The notes under the pieces are model-generated. The model searched no databases. It saw only the letters and a list, made by a program, of their open reading frames with translations, and was not told the DNA's origin. A stretch of 64,000 nt of DNA from Methylobacterium sp. R2-1 (GTDB lineage: Bacteria > Pseudomonadota > Alphaproteobacteria > Rhizobiales > Beijerinckiaceae), in contig NZ_JACHWM010000020.1 of the NCBI RefSeq assembly GCF_014191355.1, positions 37,288 through 101,287 of the forward strand, written 5' to 3'. Below are positions 8,476-16,730 of the stretch, one piece after another. Within the stretch, counting starts at the first letter, position 1. The number at the start of each line of letters is the position of its first letter. The position numbers and the translations under genes are program-made.

Positions 8476-9951
8476 ATGACGGCATCGATCAGCGCGCGCC
8501 TGCGAGAGGCGATCGCGCAGCATGCGCAGGCCGGCCGGACGGCTATCGCCGGACACGCGCCCGTCACCTACGCCGAACTGGGTCAGTTGATCGACGGCTA
8601 CGCTGCGGGCTTCCGCGATTGGGGTATCACGCGCGGGGTCAAGGTCGGCATCATCGCACCGAAGATTGTCGCTGCGATCGCCGCCTACTTCGGCGCCATG
8701 CAGGCAGGAGCCTGTGTCTGCTTCATTGAGCCCGGGCTTGCGCCCGAGGCCGTCGCCGAGCAGGCAAAGACGGTCGGGATGCGCCACCTCGTCGTCGATG
8801 AAAGTCTGATCGACCGCTTTGCAGATCAAGCATCCCAAAGCCTCTCGGTGCAGGGTTTGGGCATCCTGAACAGCGGCGGCGCCTTCGTCGATGACGGTCT
8901 TAGCAGCAATGACAGCGCTATGCTGCTATTTACCTCGGGCAGTACTGGCCGACCGAAGGGCGTTGTTCTATGCCACGATAACCTGATCTGTAATGCGGAC
9001 GGGGTGCTACACCACACCGGCACGAACTCGCAGGACCGGCTCCTTCACGTCATGCCACTCTACCACACGAACGGCGTCAACAATCAGCTGATCGTTCCGT
9101 TCCTAGCCGGCGCCAGCCTGATCCTCCACGACCGCTTCAAACCGGAGACCGTCATAGAAGCGCTACGGAACGACGGGCCCACATACATGACCGGCGTACC
9201 GACGATCTACGCGCGGCTGCTCCCGCATCTCGAACCCGGCGAACGGTTTCCGACTCTCCGCTTTCTCCGCTGCGGCTCGGCACCAATCACGCCGACGCTT
9301 CACCAGCAGATCGAGGCCGCTTTCGGCGTACCGCTGCTCGTCTCCTACGGCTTGTCGGAGGCTACCTGCACCTCGACGATGAACCCGCCTGAACGTCGTA
9401 AGATCGGCACGATTGGCACAGTGCTGTCCGGGCAAGCCGTCCGCCTGTTCGATCCCGTCACCAACGCTGAGGCTGCGCATGGAAGCGAGGGCGAGATCCG
9501 AATCGCAGGGCCCGCCCTCATGGCCGGGTATCTTGGGAGCACGGAGCAGCCGATAGTCGATGGCTGGCTGCGGACAGGCGACCTCGGGCGCTTCGACGAC
9601 GATGGCTTCCTCTCGATCACCGGTCGCATCAAGGACGTGATCATCCGCGGCGGCGAGAACATCTCTCCCGCTCTGATCGAGCGTCATCTGACGACACATC
9701 CGGCCGTCCGCGACTGTTGCGTGGTGGGTGCACCGGACGCCGATCTCGGTGAGGTGCCGGTCGCCTTCGTGGTCTTGAAAGAGGGGGAGCGACTCGACGA
9801 GCCCGCTCTCAAGGCCTTCGTGAAGGGCTCTCTTGCACGCATCTACGTACCTGCCGAGATCCGCGGCGTCGAAGTGTTACCAACGAACAGCGTCGGTAAA
9901 ACCGACCGAAAAGCTCTGCGGAACATCCTGGCAATTGAAACCCATCGCTAA
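8476..9951 (+). CDS. AMP-dependent acyl-CoA synthetase/ligase
   Basis: 491 residues of the ANL adenylate-forming superfamily. Motifs in order: the ATP-binding P-loop LLFTSGSTGRPKGVV near residue 155, the substrate-site region MPLYHTNGVNNQLIVP, SYGLSEATCTS (A5), GWLRTGDLGRFDDDGF (A7), GRIKDVIIRGGENISP (A8) and the C-terminal Lys in NSVGKTDRKAL. It activates a carboxylic acid to an acyl-CoA with ATP. The ATG at 8476 has GGGAGGAG in front. It is the last gene of the catabolic run, 29 bases after the beta subunit, and presumably primes the pathway. The length is compact for the family, as in malonyl- or short aryl-acid ligases. Confidence 0.93.
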   Translation: MTASISARLREAIAQHAQAGRTAIAGHAPVTYAELGQLIDGYAAGFRDWGITRGVKVGIIAPKIVAAIAAYFGAMQAGACVCFIEPGLAPEAVAEQAKTVGMRHLVVDESLIDRFADQASQSLSVQGLGILNSGGAFVDDGLSSNDSAMLLFTSGSTGRPKGVVLCHDNLICNADGVLHHTGTNSQDRLLHVMPLYHTNGVNNQLIVPFLAGASLILHDRFKPETVIEALRNDGPTYMTGVPTIYARLLPHLEPGERFPTLRFLRCGSAPITPTLHQQIEAAFGVPLLVSYGLSEATCTSTMNPPERRKIGTIGTVLSGQAVRLFDPVTNAEAAHGSEGEIRIAGPALMAGYLGSTEQPIVDGWLRTGDLGRFDDDGFLSITGRIKDVIIRGGENISPALIERHLTTHPAVRDCCVVGAPDADLGEVPVAFVVLKEGERLDEPALKAFVKGSLARIYVPAEIRGVEVLPTNSVGKTDRKALRNILAIETHR

Positions 9952-10427
9952 GCCCAAGCCACTTGCAGGCAATCGTGTCGGCGCGCCTGTGACCTGAGTG
10001 GTGCCAAGACGTCATCACCAGCCTGAAATCCACTCCTTTTCAAGTATTATATAGACTTGCTGGGATCCTCCTTCTTTGTGACGGTAGCGGACTGGGCGCA
10101 AGCCTTAGTGCACCCAGCTTACTGCAACTGCCGCTGCATAACTGCGACTGATAGCAATATCCTCCAGCCGAAATTGTCTGCTCCGTTGCCTCGGCAGTTT
10201 AGAAGCAACCAAGCCACGCTCGCTGAAATTGGCCTTGTAAATACGCATTCAAGCTACCTGAAAGCGGACTCTCTAAGGGACTGGCATAAGCCCTTTGGCC
10301 GGTAGCGGTATTGACGGCGGCCGTTCTCGCTGATGATTGGCTCACCACGCGTACGAGGGGGCGCTCTGACTAACAGGGCGTGTCGGTCGGACAGGACAGT
10401 TAAGTCAACGTTGACGGAGTTTCTGAC
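9952..10427. other. Intergenic region behind the catabolic cluster
   Basis: No recognisable gene. An open frame at 10057-10305 has no family resemblance or ribosome site and an irregular composition. The base composition is less GC-rich than the flanks around 10030-10280. No clear terminator hairpin is seen after the ligase stop. The only striking element is a perfect palindrome at 10404-10415. Confidence 0.5.
10404..10415. promoter_or_regulatory. Perfect 12-base palindrome upstream of a small membrane protein gene
   Basis: GTCAACGTTGAC is a perfect palindrome ending 12 bases before the GTG start of the next gene. It could be an operator, but it also supplies part of the region where the ribosome binds, so its role is unclear. 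Confidence 0.3.
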
Positions 10428-10688
10428 GTGGCAGACAGAGCGCAGCGCCCGCAGTCAAGGACGGCCTTGGTCGCCTCTGTCGCCTTTGCCATCGTTCTAG
10501 CCGCGGCCGGTACGGTTGGATGGCGCTGGTACCACTACGTTACAGCCGGAGACTCGCCCTACGATGAGGTCGGGATCGAAGTGAACCGGAGGCTGCCTGA
10601 GTCGCTTCGCGCCTGGGGTTGCGCGCGTATCAAGGAGCGCTTTCCGCGTGCGGTACCGCCCTACGGATGTCAGTCGGGGCAGGTCTGA
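10428..10688 (+). CDS. Small membrane-anchored hypothetical protein
   Basis: 86 residues. A single hydrophobic segment at about residues 13-33 (LVASVAFAIVLAAAGTVGWR) follows a basic N-terminus, giving a signal anchor. The remainder is soluble and probably periplasmic, with two Cys residues (GCARIKERF and YGCQSG) that could form a disulfide. The start is GTG with a GACGGAG sequence upstream. I do not recognise the family. The coherent hydrophobic pattern and paired cysteines argue for a real gene. Confidence 0.55.
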   Translation: MADRAQRPQSRTALVASVAFAIVLAAAGTVGWRWYHYVTAGDSPYDEVGIEVNRRLPESLRAWGCARIKERFPRAVPPYGCQSGQV

Positions 10689-11211
10689 GCCTTCGTCACC
10701 TCGACCTCTTCCTCGGGAGCGTCTGCCGCAGAGTTTCTATAGTCCGGAGAGTCCCGGCCAGAGCGATGCCGGCCTCCTGTCGCCCCCAGTTGCTTATGCC
10801 GCTGCGCCTGTCTGGCGGGATTGCAGAGGCTTCGGCCTGACCGATCAGGCCGCTACCATGTGCTCGATGTCCGCGCGCGTCGTGTAGACGCATCCGCTGA
10901 TCTTCGCGTGTCCCAGGTCGGTGCGTGTCGCGGCAATGCGCAGTGCCAGCCCCGACATCGAACCGTCAGGGAAGGCGCTGCGCGCGGCCAAGTCGAGCGA
11001 CAGCGGCGTATCAGCGGCAATCTCCGATCGGCTTAGATGCGAACACCTCGCCTCATCCTCGCTCCCTCGCCCCCTCGCCCCCTCGCCCCCTCGCCCCCTC
11101 GCCCCCTCGCCCCCTCGCCCCGACGGCGACTTCGGCGAACATCTGGCCGGATGACAAGGTGCCCTTGGTCGCCTACGCAGAAGCTTAGCCATTTGGCCTC
11201 GATGCCCTGCC
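10689..11211. other. Gap with low-complexity DNA
   Basis: No gene is convincing. The open frames here pass through the eight-base tandem repeat at 11064-11119, which yields artificial Pro/Ser/Arg-rich peptides. On the minus strand at about 10850-10960 a stretch ending TRADIEHMVAA has normal protein character but no known family, and its upstream part is the repeat. Confidence 0.45.
11064..11119. repeat. Tandem repeat of CCCTCGCC, seven perfect copies
   Basis: Seven perfect consecutive copies of the octamer CCCTCGCC, with a partial copy at the right end. It lies between genes. The unit length is not a multiple of three, so copy changes would shift any frame read through it. Such arrays are prone to slippage. 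Confidence 0.95.
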
Positions 11212-11748
11212 ATGCCGATCCGGCGCGGGTACCGCTTCTTCTACCCCATCGACTCGCCGCAACTCTCAACGGGGATCCGTTTCGGCCGCACTAAAGGGCG
11301 ATGCGAGGCATGCGCCCGTCCGGGTAGGCGAACCGTGTTCTGCCTGGGCGACGGGCGCTGGTGGGACGAGGAGGCGGCTTCCTGGCGCGACGGAGCGGGG
11401 CAGATCGTCTGCCTCGCGGCCGGTGTCGATGACCTGCTCGGGGCTGCTCGCACTAAGCGGATGGCGCTGGCGGCCGCCCACCGAAACCACGACACGGCCG
11501 ACAACAGCCCAACCAACCTCGCGGCCTTTTGCCAGCGCTGCCACATGGTCCACGATTGGGCTGAGCACCAGCGGCGGTGGTGGCGGGCGCTGTTCCGGCG
11601 GACGGCGTTGGGTGATCTGTTTCGCGGCCCCGACAGCTGGCTGAAAGCAATCGGATCCTCTCGTGCACCGACTGCGGGTCAGGCCAATCTCCCCGGTACG
11701 GCCCTGCAACGCTGCAGGCAGAACACTCGGGCATCCCACAATTTCTAA
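11212..11748 (+). CDS. HNH-like zinc-binding protein
   Basis: 178 residues. The central part carries the layout of a small HNH domain: a CxxC pair at residues 31-34 (RCEACARPG), a His in ALAAAHRNHD near residue 90, then AFCQRCHMVHD with Cys 107, Cys 110 and His 111. Together these form a zinc site next to a His-Asn region typical of HNH nucleases. Related small alphaproteobacterial proteins are common, and their activity is unproven. The last 45 residues or so lack features and may result from read-through. It has no obvious partner gene, and its start has little ribosome site. A degenerate nuclease or a zinc structural protein is equally possible. Confidence 0.65.
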   Translation: MPIRRGYRFFYPIDSPQLSTGIRFGRTKGRCEACARPGRRTVFCLGDGRWWDEEAASWRDGAGQIVCLAAGVDDLLGAARTKRMALAAAHRNHDTADNSPTNLAAFCQRCHMVHDWAEHQRRWWRALFRRTALGDLFRGPDSWLKAIGSSRAPTAGQANLPGTALQRCRQNTRASHNF

Positions 11749-11866
11749 TATTATTTAGAACAGGGTTACCGAAACTTAACCATGGTAGACGTGCGACAGA
11801 TTCAGCAAGAAACCCTGCATTTTTAGGGCCGTTTATTAGAGAAGAAAATTCTCTGGAGCTCATTCC

Positions 11867-12208
11867 ATGGTTTCATCGCGCTTTCCTGATGCAGTCGTTG
11901 TTTGGCTCGATCCTAGACGTCGAGATTCTGGTGTCAAATTTGTTGAGAGTGTTCCGGAAGCCCTCTTCGCGTTGCATCACCACGGCTTGGAAGAGGTTAT
12001 TCGAAGTGATCGTTCGGATCTTTGGAAGGCGGCTGCAGGAGCGTTAGTGCAAGCCGAGGTCGATCCAAACACAAGCAACTTGCGAGCAGCCTACGAGGCC
12101 TTCCTTCGACTAGTGAAGTTTGTTGCTCCGGTGCCATCAAGGGTCAGGATGATGGTCTCTCCCCGAAGGCCGCGTGAGAGGGTAGATACGCTCTTCCTCA
12201 TGACATGA
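11867..12208 (+). CDS. DUF982-like small protein
   Basis: 113 residues. The pattern of an early beta segment (VVVWLDPRRRD), a helix around PEALFALHHHG, a Trp-containing helix (DLWKAAAGALVQAEVD) and a final AYEAFLRLVKF helix is that of the DUF982 family, short single-domain proteins abundant in Rhizobiales and of unknown function. The ATG at 11867 follows CTGGAG at a suitable distance. The DNA around it is less GC-rich than average, which may indicate later acquisition. The family call rests on pattern only. Confidence 0.6.
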   Translation: MVSSRFPDAVVVWLDPRRRDSGVKFVESVPEALFALHHHGLEEVIRSDRSDLWKAAAGALVQAEVDPNTSNLRAAYEAFLRLVKFVAPVPSRVRMMVSPRRPRERVDTLFLMT

Positions 12209-12606
12209 CCCTGCATCACAGAGAGTACGTCCGGGTGCTGGACGCAGGGAGATAAAGCCCCTGTTTATCCCGTAGCCAAGCCATCGAAACCAGACACTGA
12301 TCGCGCCGGTATCTCGGTGCCGATCAGGAGCCTCTGAACGGTGAATGATGTGAGACTGGCATCCGCCGGTCAGCCCCTACGGCTAGAGGGACGCGCCGGC
12401 CGCACGCGAACGAGGTGTACGCGGCAGCCGGCTACACTCGCAGACGGGAGCCCTGACGCTTAACCGCCGCGATGGGAAACCGGACTGCTTCCAGGCGCTT
12501 CGTGCCTTGCGGCTCCCGCCATGAACAGCGAACCAGCTCGCGTCGGGATCGGTTACAGCACCATCCCGCAAAAAACGCTGTGCCTCCGGTCAGCGCAAGA
12601 GCAGCG
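12209..12606. other. Gap without a recognisable gene
   Basis: Nothing on either strand resembles a known protein. The open frame read on the minus strand through this stretch lacks a ribosome site. Confidence 0.45.
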
Positions 12607-12825
12607 ATGAAGTTCGTCATCACCACGAACACGCCGGATGGGCCTTTGTCCTATCAGACCGTGTCGCCCGAGATCGCCCTGGCTCGTGCCAAGGTTCTTG
12701 CGGAGACGTGGCGGCAGGACGTGACCATCCAGGATATGAACGGTCGCGTTTACGATCTCGACGCGTTCGACACCTGTTTCGTCAGGTCCGGCTCAGACGG
12801 TGTGGTTCCGGGTCGTAAAAGCTGA
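12607..12825 (+). CDS. Small conserved-type hypothetical protein
   Basis: 72 residues beginning MKFVITTNTPDGPLSYQTVS. The alternating pattern of a short strand, the helix PEIALARAKVLAETW, then VTIQDMNGRVYDLDAF suggests a small alpha/beta domain. Similar short proteins that handle a modified or queried residue are frequent in Methylobacterium, but no function is known to me. The internal ATG was preferred to an upstream frame start at 12472 because the sequence becomes protein-like only here. Confidence 0.5.
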   Translation: MKFVITTNTPDGPLSYQTVSPEIALARAKVLAETWRQDVTIQDMNGRVYDLDAFDTCFVRSGSDGVVPGRKS

Positions 12826-12827
12826 GG

Positions 12828-13073
12828 CTACGCCCTCAGACGCTCGGTATTCGCAGCCACGTGTTCACGGTAGCGCGCAAACACGGTCTCGTGCGTGCCG
12901 CCGGTCAATAACGTGGTGGTTGCCTCAGTGGCGGCCGCGATCTTCTCGAACACCATTGAATTCATCTCAGCCCATCCTTCCTGACCGCCCCAGGCGAGCC
13001 GTACCAGACGCAGTTCGATGACCCGTTGCGCCTCAAGTGCGAGCAGCAGGGAAGCGAAGAAGGGATTGAACAA
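12828..13073 (-). CDS. Small helical hypothetical protein
   Basis: 81 residues, predicted mostly helical: MFNPFFASLLLALEAQRVIE is an amphipathic start, and the protein ends ARYREHVAANTERLRA. The arrangement, including a central KIAAATEATTTLLTGG stretch, is shared with short proteins that recur in Methylobacterium genomes, where they resemble phasin-like helices without a proven role. It ends two bases from the stop of the convergent gene at 12825, an orderly tail-to-tail arrangement that supports both genes. Confidence 0.6.
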   Translation of the reverse strand: MFNPFFASLLLALEAQRVIELRLVRLAWGGQEGWAEMNSMVFEKIAAATEATTTLLTGGTHETVFARYREHVAANTERLRA

Positions 13074-13281
13074 GCAAAAACTCCCGACCGCGTGAGGCAG
13101 CAGGGTGGCAACCGGCGCCTAACAGTGGGTGATCCCAATCTGGGCAGTTAGTCGCAGGGATTGATGGTTCGTCAGCGCACCAGCGTAGGGAAGCTGAAGG
13201 TGCAGACAGCCTCTCGTTGGATAGGCTGACGCTAAGCCAGCCCATCGCTTTCACTCCTGGCTACGAGGGGCCGTCCTCAGA

Positions 13282-13491
13282 TCAGCCGACCTGGAGCTGA
13301 CCGGCCGACTCCTTGCCACTCCTGCGGTCGATTTCGACCTCGTAGGACACCTTCTGGCCCTCAGCGAGTTCGCGGAGGCCGGCGCGCTCAACCGCAGAGA
13401 TGTGCACGAACACGTCCTTGCCCCCATCGTCAGGCTGGATGAAGCCGTAACCCTTCGTGCCGTTGAACCATTTCACCGTGCCAGTTGCCAT
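13282..13491 (-). CDS. cspA: Cold-shock domain protein (CspA family)
   Basis: 69 residues making one cold-shock domain. Both RNA-binding motifs are present: KGYGFIQPDD (RNP1) and DVFVHISAVE (RNP2), after the family start MATGTVKWFNGTKGYGF. It binds single-stranded RNA or DNA and melts secondary structure at low temperature or on entry to stationary phase. AGGAG lies upstream of the ATG at 13491. The sequence is the common alphaproteobacterial form, and nothing links it to its neighbours. Many paralogues usually exist, so the letter of the symbol is provisional. Confidence 0.93.
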   Translation of the reverse strand: MATGTVKWFNGTKGYGFIQPDDGGKDVFVHISAVERAGLRELAEGQKVSYEVEIDRRSGKESAGQLQVG

Positions 13492-13871
13492 GTGTGTGTC
13501 TCCTGTTGCGGACGAAGAACCTAACCTCCCAAGTGGGCTTTTTGTGCCCGGAAGGTTGGCTTCCTGAGGCGCAGATCCGTACCCGATCCTTAATCTCCGG
13601 GCAGCGGCCTCTTCCTCATGGCCTCGGTTTTTCGCCGTGTGAGGCTGCCGGATGGCGTCTCGCAGATGATCTGCGCGGGTAGGCTCCGGGTACCTGCCTC
13701 GTCGGCCGGGCCATATCCACCGCAGCGAAATTCGCGAGGCCAACAAGTGCCCCTCCACGTCTGCCAGACGGTGACAGGCTGCCGGTCTCTTCCTCTGCTC
13801 CAGATGCCGGGACCGACGGGAAGCCGTTATCGCATGAGCGAAACACCAGCGACAGGTTGTGGCGGCTTGAG
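13492..13871. other. Upstream region of the cold-shock gene
   Basis: About 380 bases between the cold-shock gene and the next minus-strand gene. It should hold the promoter and a long 5' leader, as is usual for csp genes. I see no second gene; the frames that cross it are continuations of the cspA frame or shadows. Confidence 0.45.
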
Positions 13872-14639
13872 TCAGTTCCCCTGCAAGCTGACCCTCACCG
13901 CTGCCCCTTGCAGACCGGACGGGTACACGACTCGCAGGTTAGCGGTTTGAACCTGCTGCCCGTCAGAGGCTGAAGAAGGATCCGACAAGCGCCGCTGGTT
14001 AGCTAAAAGCTTGTCCGCCTCATGCGCGGGAAGCGCACCATGTGGAGCTACCATCGCAGCCAAGAGCTTACGCGTCTTTCGATCAACAGCGGACGAACGG
14101 CCAGCTGGCTCGAACTCCGCTGCTGCGTGTCGCTCCCCCGTCTTACCCTTGAATACCCTCGGGCCGGAGGTTGTGATGACGATGTCGCCCTTGCGCAGCG
14201 TGCTGTCATGCATGAATGCTGCGTCTGGATTACCCGCGTACTCCCGCAGATCGAGAGAAGCAGCGGGGGGCTGCGCCTTGTCCGGCGGCGCGGCTACCTT
14301 CGCAGGCTTCGGCAGTGACGCGTAGCGCACCTTCGGTTTCACCTGCAGTTGCGATTCCTTCAACTGCCGGCGGCGAGCTGACTGGCGTCCATCCCGCAGG
14401 CCGTCGGCGCGCCTAGCCGAGCCGGAGCCACTGTTCACCTGCCCGTATGAGGAGGATTGGTCGGCAGAAGGGGCGATCGGCTGCGGAGTTTGGGCGGGCT
14501 GAGGTGAGAAGAGCTGCTGGAACAGACCGCCGAGCCCGCCTTCTTCCGCAGCCCGCACGTGTGCGGCGGAACTGACCACAACACCGCATGCGGTCACTGC
14601 AACCATCACATGGTGAACAGCGCGTACCTGGGGCAGCAT
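13872..14639 (-). CDS. Secreted hypothetical protein
   Basis: 255 residues. The N-terminus is a Sec signal peptide: basic MLPQVRAVHH, the hydrophobic stretch VMVAVTACGVVVSSAAHV, and probable cleavage at VRA-AEE near residue 31. The following segment is Pro/Gln/Ser-rich, then basic, and a more ordered block contains MHDSTLRKGDIVITTSGPRVFKG-type sequence, seen in small alphaproteobacterial periplasmic proteins. No catalytic motif is visible. The function is unknown; the location is periplasm or cell envelope. The divergent side is a 255-base gap with no gene. Confidence 0.65.
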   Translation of the reverse strand: MLPQVRAVHHVMVAVTACGVVVSSAAHVRAAEEGGLGGLFQQLFSPQPAQTPQPIAPSADQSSSYGQVNSGSGSARRADGLRDGRQSARRRQLKESQLQVKPKVRYASLPKPAKVAAPPDKAQPPAASLDLREYAGNPDAAFMHDSTLRKGDIVITTSGPRVFKGKTGERHAAAEFEPAGRSSAVDRKTRKLLAAMVAPHGALPAHEADKLLANQRRLSDPSSASDGQQVQTANLRVVYPSGLQGAAVRVSLQGN

Positions 14640-14894
14640 GACACCTCCTGAGCAGCCCCGAGATGAGGCTGACTACAGGGCGCCAAACGACGGCCTGTCA
14701 GCAGGGGTTCCTACCGAGCACTCTTCATGGAAACCAACGGCTGTCGGCCTCTACCCAGCATGGTATGCCACTGCGGGCAGCAGCCTGGGATCTCAGTGCT
14801 TTGCCTCTGGCGCGAGCGATGTTGTCGTTGCCGACACTATGAGATGAGACGGCTACAGGTGCTAAAGCGTGTTGAAAGCCGCCAGAGGGTGCAT

Positions 14895-15194
14895 TCAAGA
14901 ATTGTAAGAAACGAGAGAGTTCACTAAGGAGCCGCACTCACGAATCAGGGTCTGTGCCTCCTCATCGCTCGCCGAGGCGCGCTCGGAACCGGAGTGCTGA
15001 ATTTCGTAGACATCGTACTGTGCGGTAGCACTGTCGGCGTTGACGTAGCCAAAGCTGCGTGTGGGACGGTCGGCGTGGCGATCGATGAGACAAACTGCGT
15101 CGGCAGGTGAAATCACATCCCCCGCCGCACCGAATCGAGCCGTGTCGCCGTAAACGCGACCGGTAGCTCTTTCGATCACGATGAAGCGTGCCAT
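14895..15194 (-). CDS. Small hypothetical protein
   Basis: 99 residues starting MARFIVIERATGRVYGDT. The pattern RFIVIERATGRVYGDTA then DAVCLIDRHADR suggests a small beta-rich domain, and the C-terminal 20 residues are probably disordered. The ATG at 15194 was chosen because AGGGAGG precedes it at a good distance; an ATG seven codons upstream has no such site. I do not recognise a named family. Confidence 0.55.
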   Translation of the reverse strand: MARFIVIERATGRVYGDTARFGAAGDVISPADAVCLIDRHADRPTRSFGYVNADSATAQYDVYEIQHSGSERASASDEEAQTLIRECGSLVNSLVSYNS

Positions 15195-15645
15195 GCAGAG
15201 CCTCCCTTTCCACATCCTGCGTCAGCGATGACCGGATCCTTAAAGTGGTGAGCCGGATGAAGGCAGCTGCATCGCGTCGATCTCCTCACACGTCAGGTTA
15301 TAGCGTTCCATCAGCGCTGCCGCGATACGCTCAATGTCGGTAACAGGCCGGCAGACGAGGTGACGGGTCGATCAGCGACTTGGCAGGAATGCCTCGGCCT
15401 CGGCACTTCAGAGGCGTGCCGGCAGGTGACCCGCCACGTCTGCTAGGACGATGGCCGGCCTGCCAGCCTCTCGGCGGGACCAGCGAGGTGCCCAAAAAGA
15501 CGCCGCGCGCGCGGTCTTGCCGGCCGAGATGACCCGCGAAGCCGCTGGTGCCGCCGCGGCCGGATGCCGAGGGGGTGCAACGGTTGAAGCCTCAACGACG
15601 TTCTTGCATTCAGCCCAGATGGGTAAGGCGGCTTGGGAGCAGAAC
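15195..15645. other. Gap containing one arm of a degenerate repeat
   Basis: No intact gene. On the minus strand a fragment at about 15240-15345 reads DIERIAAALMERYNLTCEEI, which looks like the C-terminal end of a protein with a helical dimer segment such as an M41-type peptidase. Stops separate it from sequence further right. The stretch at 15365-15472 is repeated in diverged form at 15998-16108. Confidence 0.4.
15365..15472. repeat. Degenerate dispersed repeat, copy 1
   Basis: About 108 bases that match 15998-16108 with few gaps; the shared anchors include CGACTTGGCAGGAAT and CACGTCTG. Read on the minus strand, both copies contain a peptide of the form IVL-A/T-DV-A/T-G, but the frames are broken, so this is probably two remnants of a former duplicated gene segment. 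Confidence 0.55.
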
Positions 15646-15891
15646 ATGCTGGTACGTTTTGGGCTGGGCGTTATGCTGGCCGCGATGGCGGGGAGCGCAG
15701 CGTTAGCCGCTCCCATGACGGCCGAGGACAAGGCCGTTCTTCAACAGCAGTGTGCCGGTGATTTCACTACCTTCTGTGCTGGTCTGCCGCCGGAGGACGG
15801 GCCTGAGACCCAGGCTTGCTTCGAGAAGAACATGTCCAAGCTGTCTCCCGGCTGCCAGAGTGCCATTCAAACATACAAGAAGATGGGTTGA
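15646..15891 (+). CDS. Secreted cysteine-rich repeat protein
   Basis: 81 residues. A signal peptide (LVRFGLGVMLAAMAGSAALA, cleavage near AA-PMTA) is followed by a compact domain with four Cys in the spacing of the cysteine-rich repeat seen in eukaryotic Golgi protein GLG1 and in short Rhizobiales proteins: QQCAGDFTTFCAG, TQACFEKNMSKLSPGCQSA. It is exported to the periplasm and disulfide-bonded. Its role is unknown. The ATG at 15646 follows GGGAG; the longer upstream frame would destroy the signal peptide. Confidence 0.75.
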   Translation: MLVRFGLGVMLAAMAGSAALAAPMTAEDKAVLQQQCAGDFTTFCAGLPPEDGPETQACFEKNMSKLSPGCQSAIQTYKKMG

Positions 15892-16376
15892 AGGCCGCAG
15901 AAGGATACGGTTACCAGCGCGTAGCTAATTGACCATCGGCAGGACCTGACTTCTGCCGACTCAACTTCTTGCTCTCTTCGTTCCCTAGTGTGCTTGTTGA
16001 TCGAGCGGCGACTTGGCAGGAATGACGGTCTCGATGTGCTTCGAAGGTGAAGCCGGCAGGTTGCCCCGTCACGTCTGTCAGGACAATCGCGGCCTGCAGG
16101 CCTCTCTCCCTGCCTCGCGAGCAAGAACGGGCGGGACATCAGAAGTCTGTTGCAGATCAGCTTGTCTGGTTTTGCGCTCTGTTCGACCGGCGCCATTCGG
16201 CCACCGCCGCATCGGCTGCATCCACCTCCGCCGTGGTGATGCCGGAGAGCCCATCCCAGGCGAGATCGATAGCCTTCCGATCCCAGTCTCGATGGGCACG
16301 ACGACCTCTCCCTCAACCTGCACCACGCGGCAGGGCGGCTGAGCGGCGAAGGCGGCGTAGAAGCGGCGAAATGGCT
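15892..16376. other. Gap with the second arm of a degenerate repeat
   Basis: No intact gene is seen. It contains 15998-16108, the diverged copy of 15365-15472. Open frames here are Arg-rich and unlike proteins. Confidence 0.4.
15998..16108. repeat. Degenerate dispersed repeat, copy 2
   Basis: Counterpart of 15365-15472; the minus strand includes AIVLTDVTGQPAG and the continuation ETVIPAKSPLD, matching broken pieces of copy 1. The frame is interrupted relative to copy 1, so at least one copy is non-functional. Confidence 0.5.
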
Positions 16377-16532
16377 TCAGTTAGCTTCGATCGCACACGA
16401 CGAGGGCGGCGTCGGCGGCATAGAGGAGCGCCGTCTCAACCGGCGGCTGACGGCGATGGAGACGAGCGGGTTGCGCAGGTCGTGACCCAGAACCGCGACG
16501 AACTGCTCGCGGAGCTCGGAGGTCGCCCGCAT
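16377..16532 (-). pseudogene. Histidine-kinase dimerisation-domain fragment
   Basis: A 51-codon frame holds an H-box of the HisKA type (SELREQFVAVLGHDLRNPL), with the phospho-accepting His followed by DLRNPL. No ATPase domain follows and no sensor domain precedes; the frame runs into unrelated Arg/Pro-rich sequence. It is a stub of a sensor kinase, on the opposite strand to the MFS gene next door. Confidence 0.7.
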
Positions 16533-16730
16533 CTAGACCAGGGCAAGTTTCTTCGAGGCATATCCCTGCCTCCGGACATCTCTAGCAAAACGTTCTTTGA
16601 ATGCAGACCGTTCCGCTCGAGCAAGTGCGCTGATCAGAGGTTCGCGTTCGCCTCTTTATCGCCACCCTTACAATGCGTTTTCTGCGCTAACGGAAGATGC
16701 GGAACGGTTTAGGTCGTCCGAACGTCTCTC

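Noticed and set aside
10057..10305. 82-codon open frame after the ligase gene
   Set aside because: No ribosome site, no protein-like pattern, no family resemblance.
11064..11119. CRISPR-like array
   Set aside because: The unit is eight bases with no spacers; it is a simple tandem repeat. No cas gene is present in the window.
11037..11294. Proline/serine-rich proteins encoded across the octamer repeat
   Set aside because: They are by-products of the CCCTCGCC array read in three frames on each strand.
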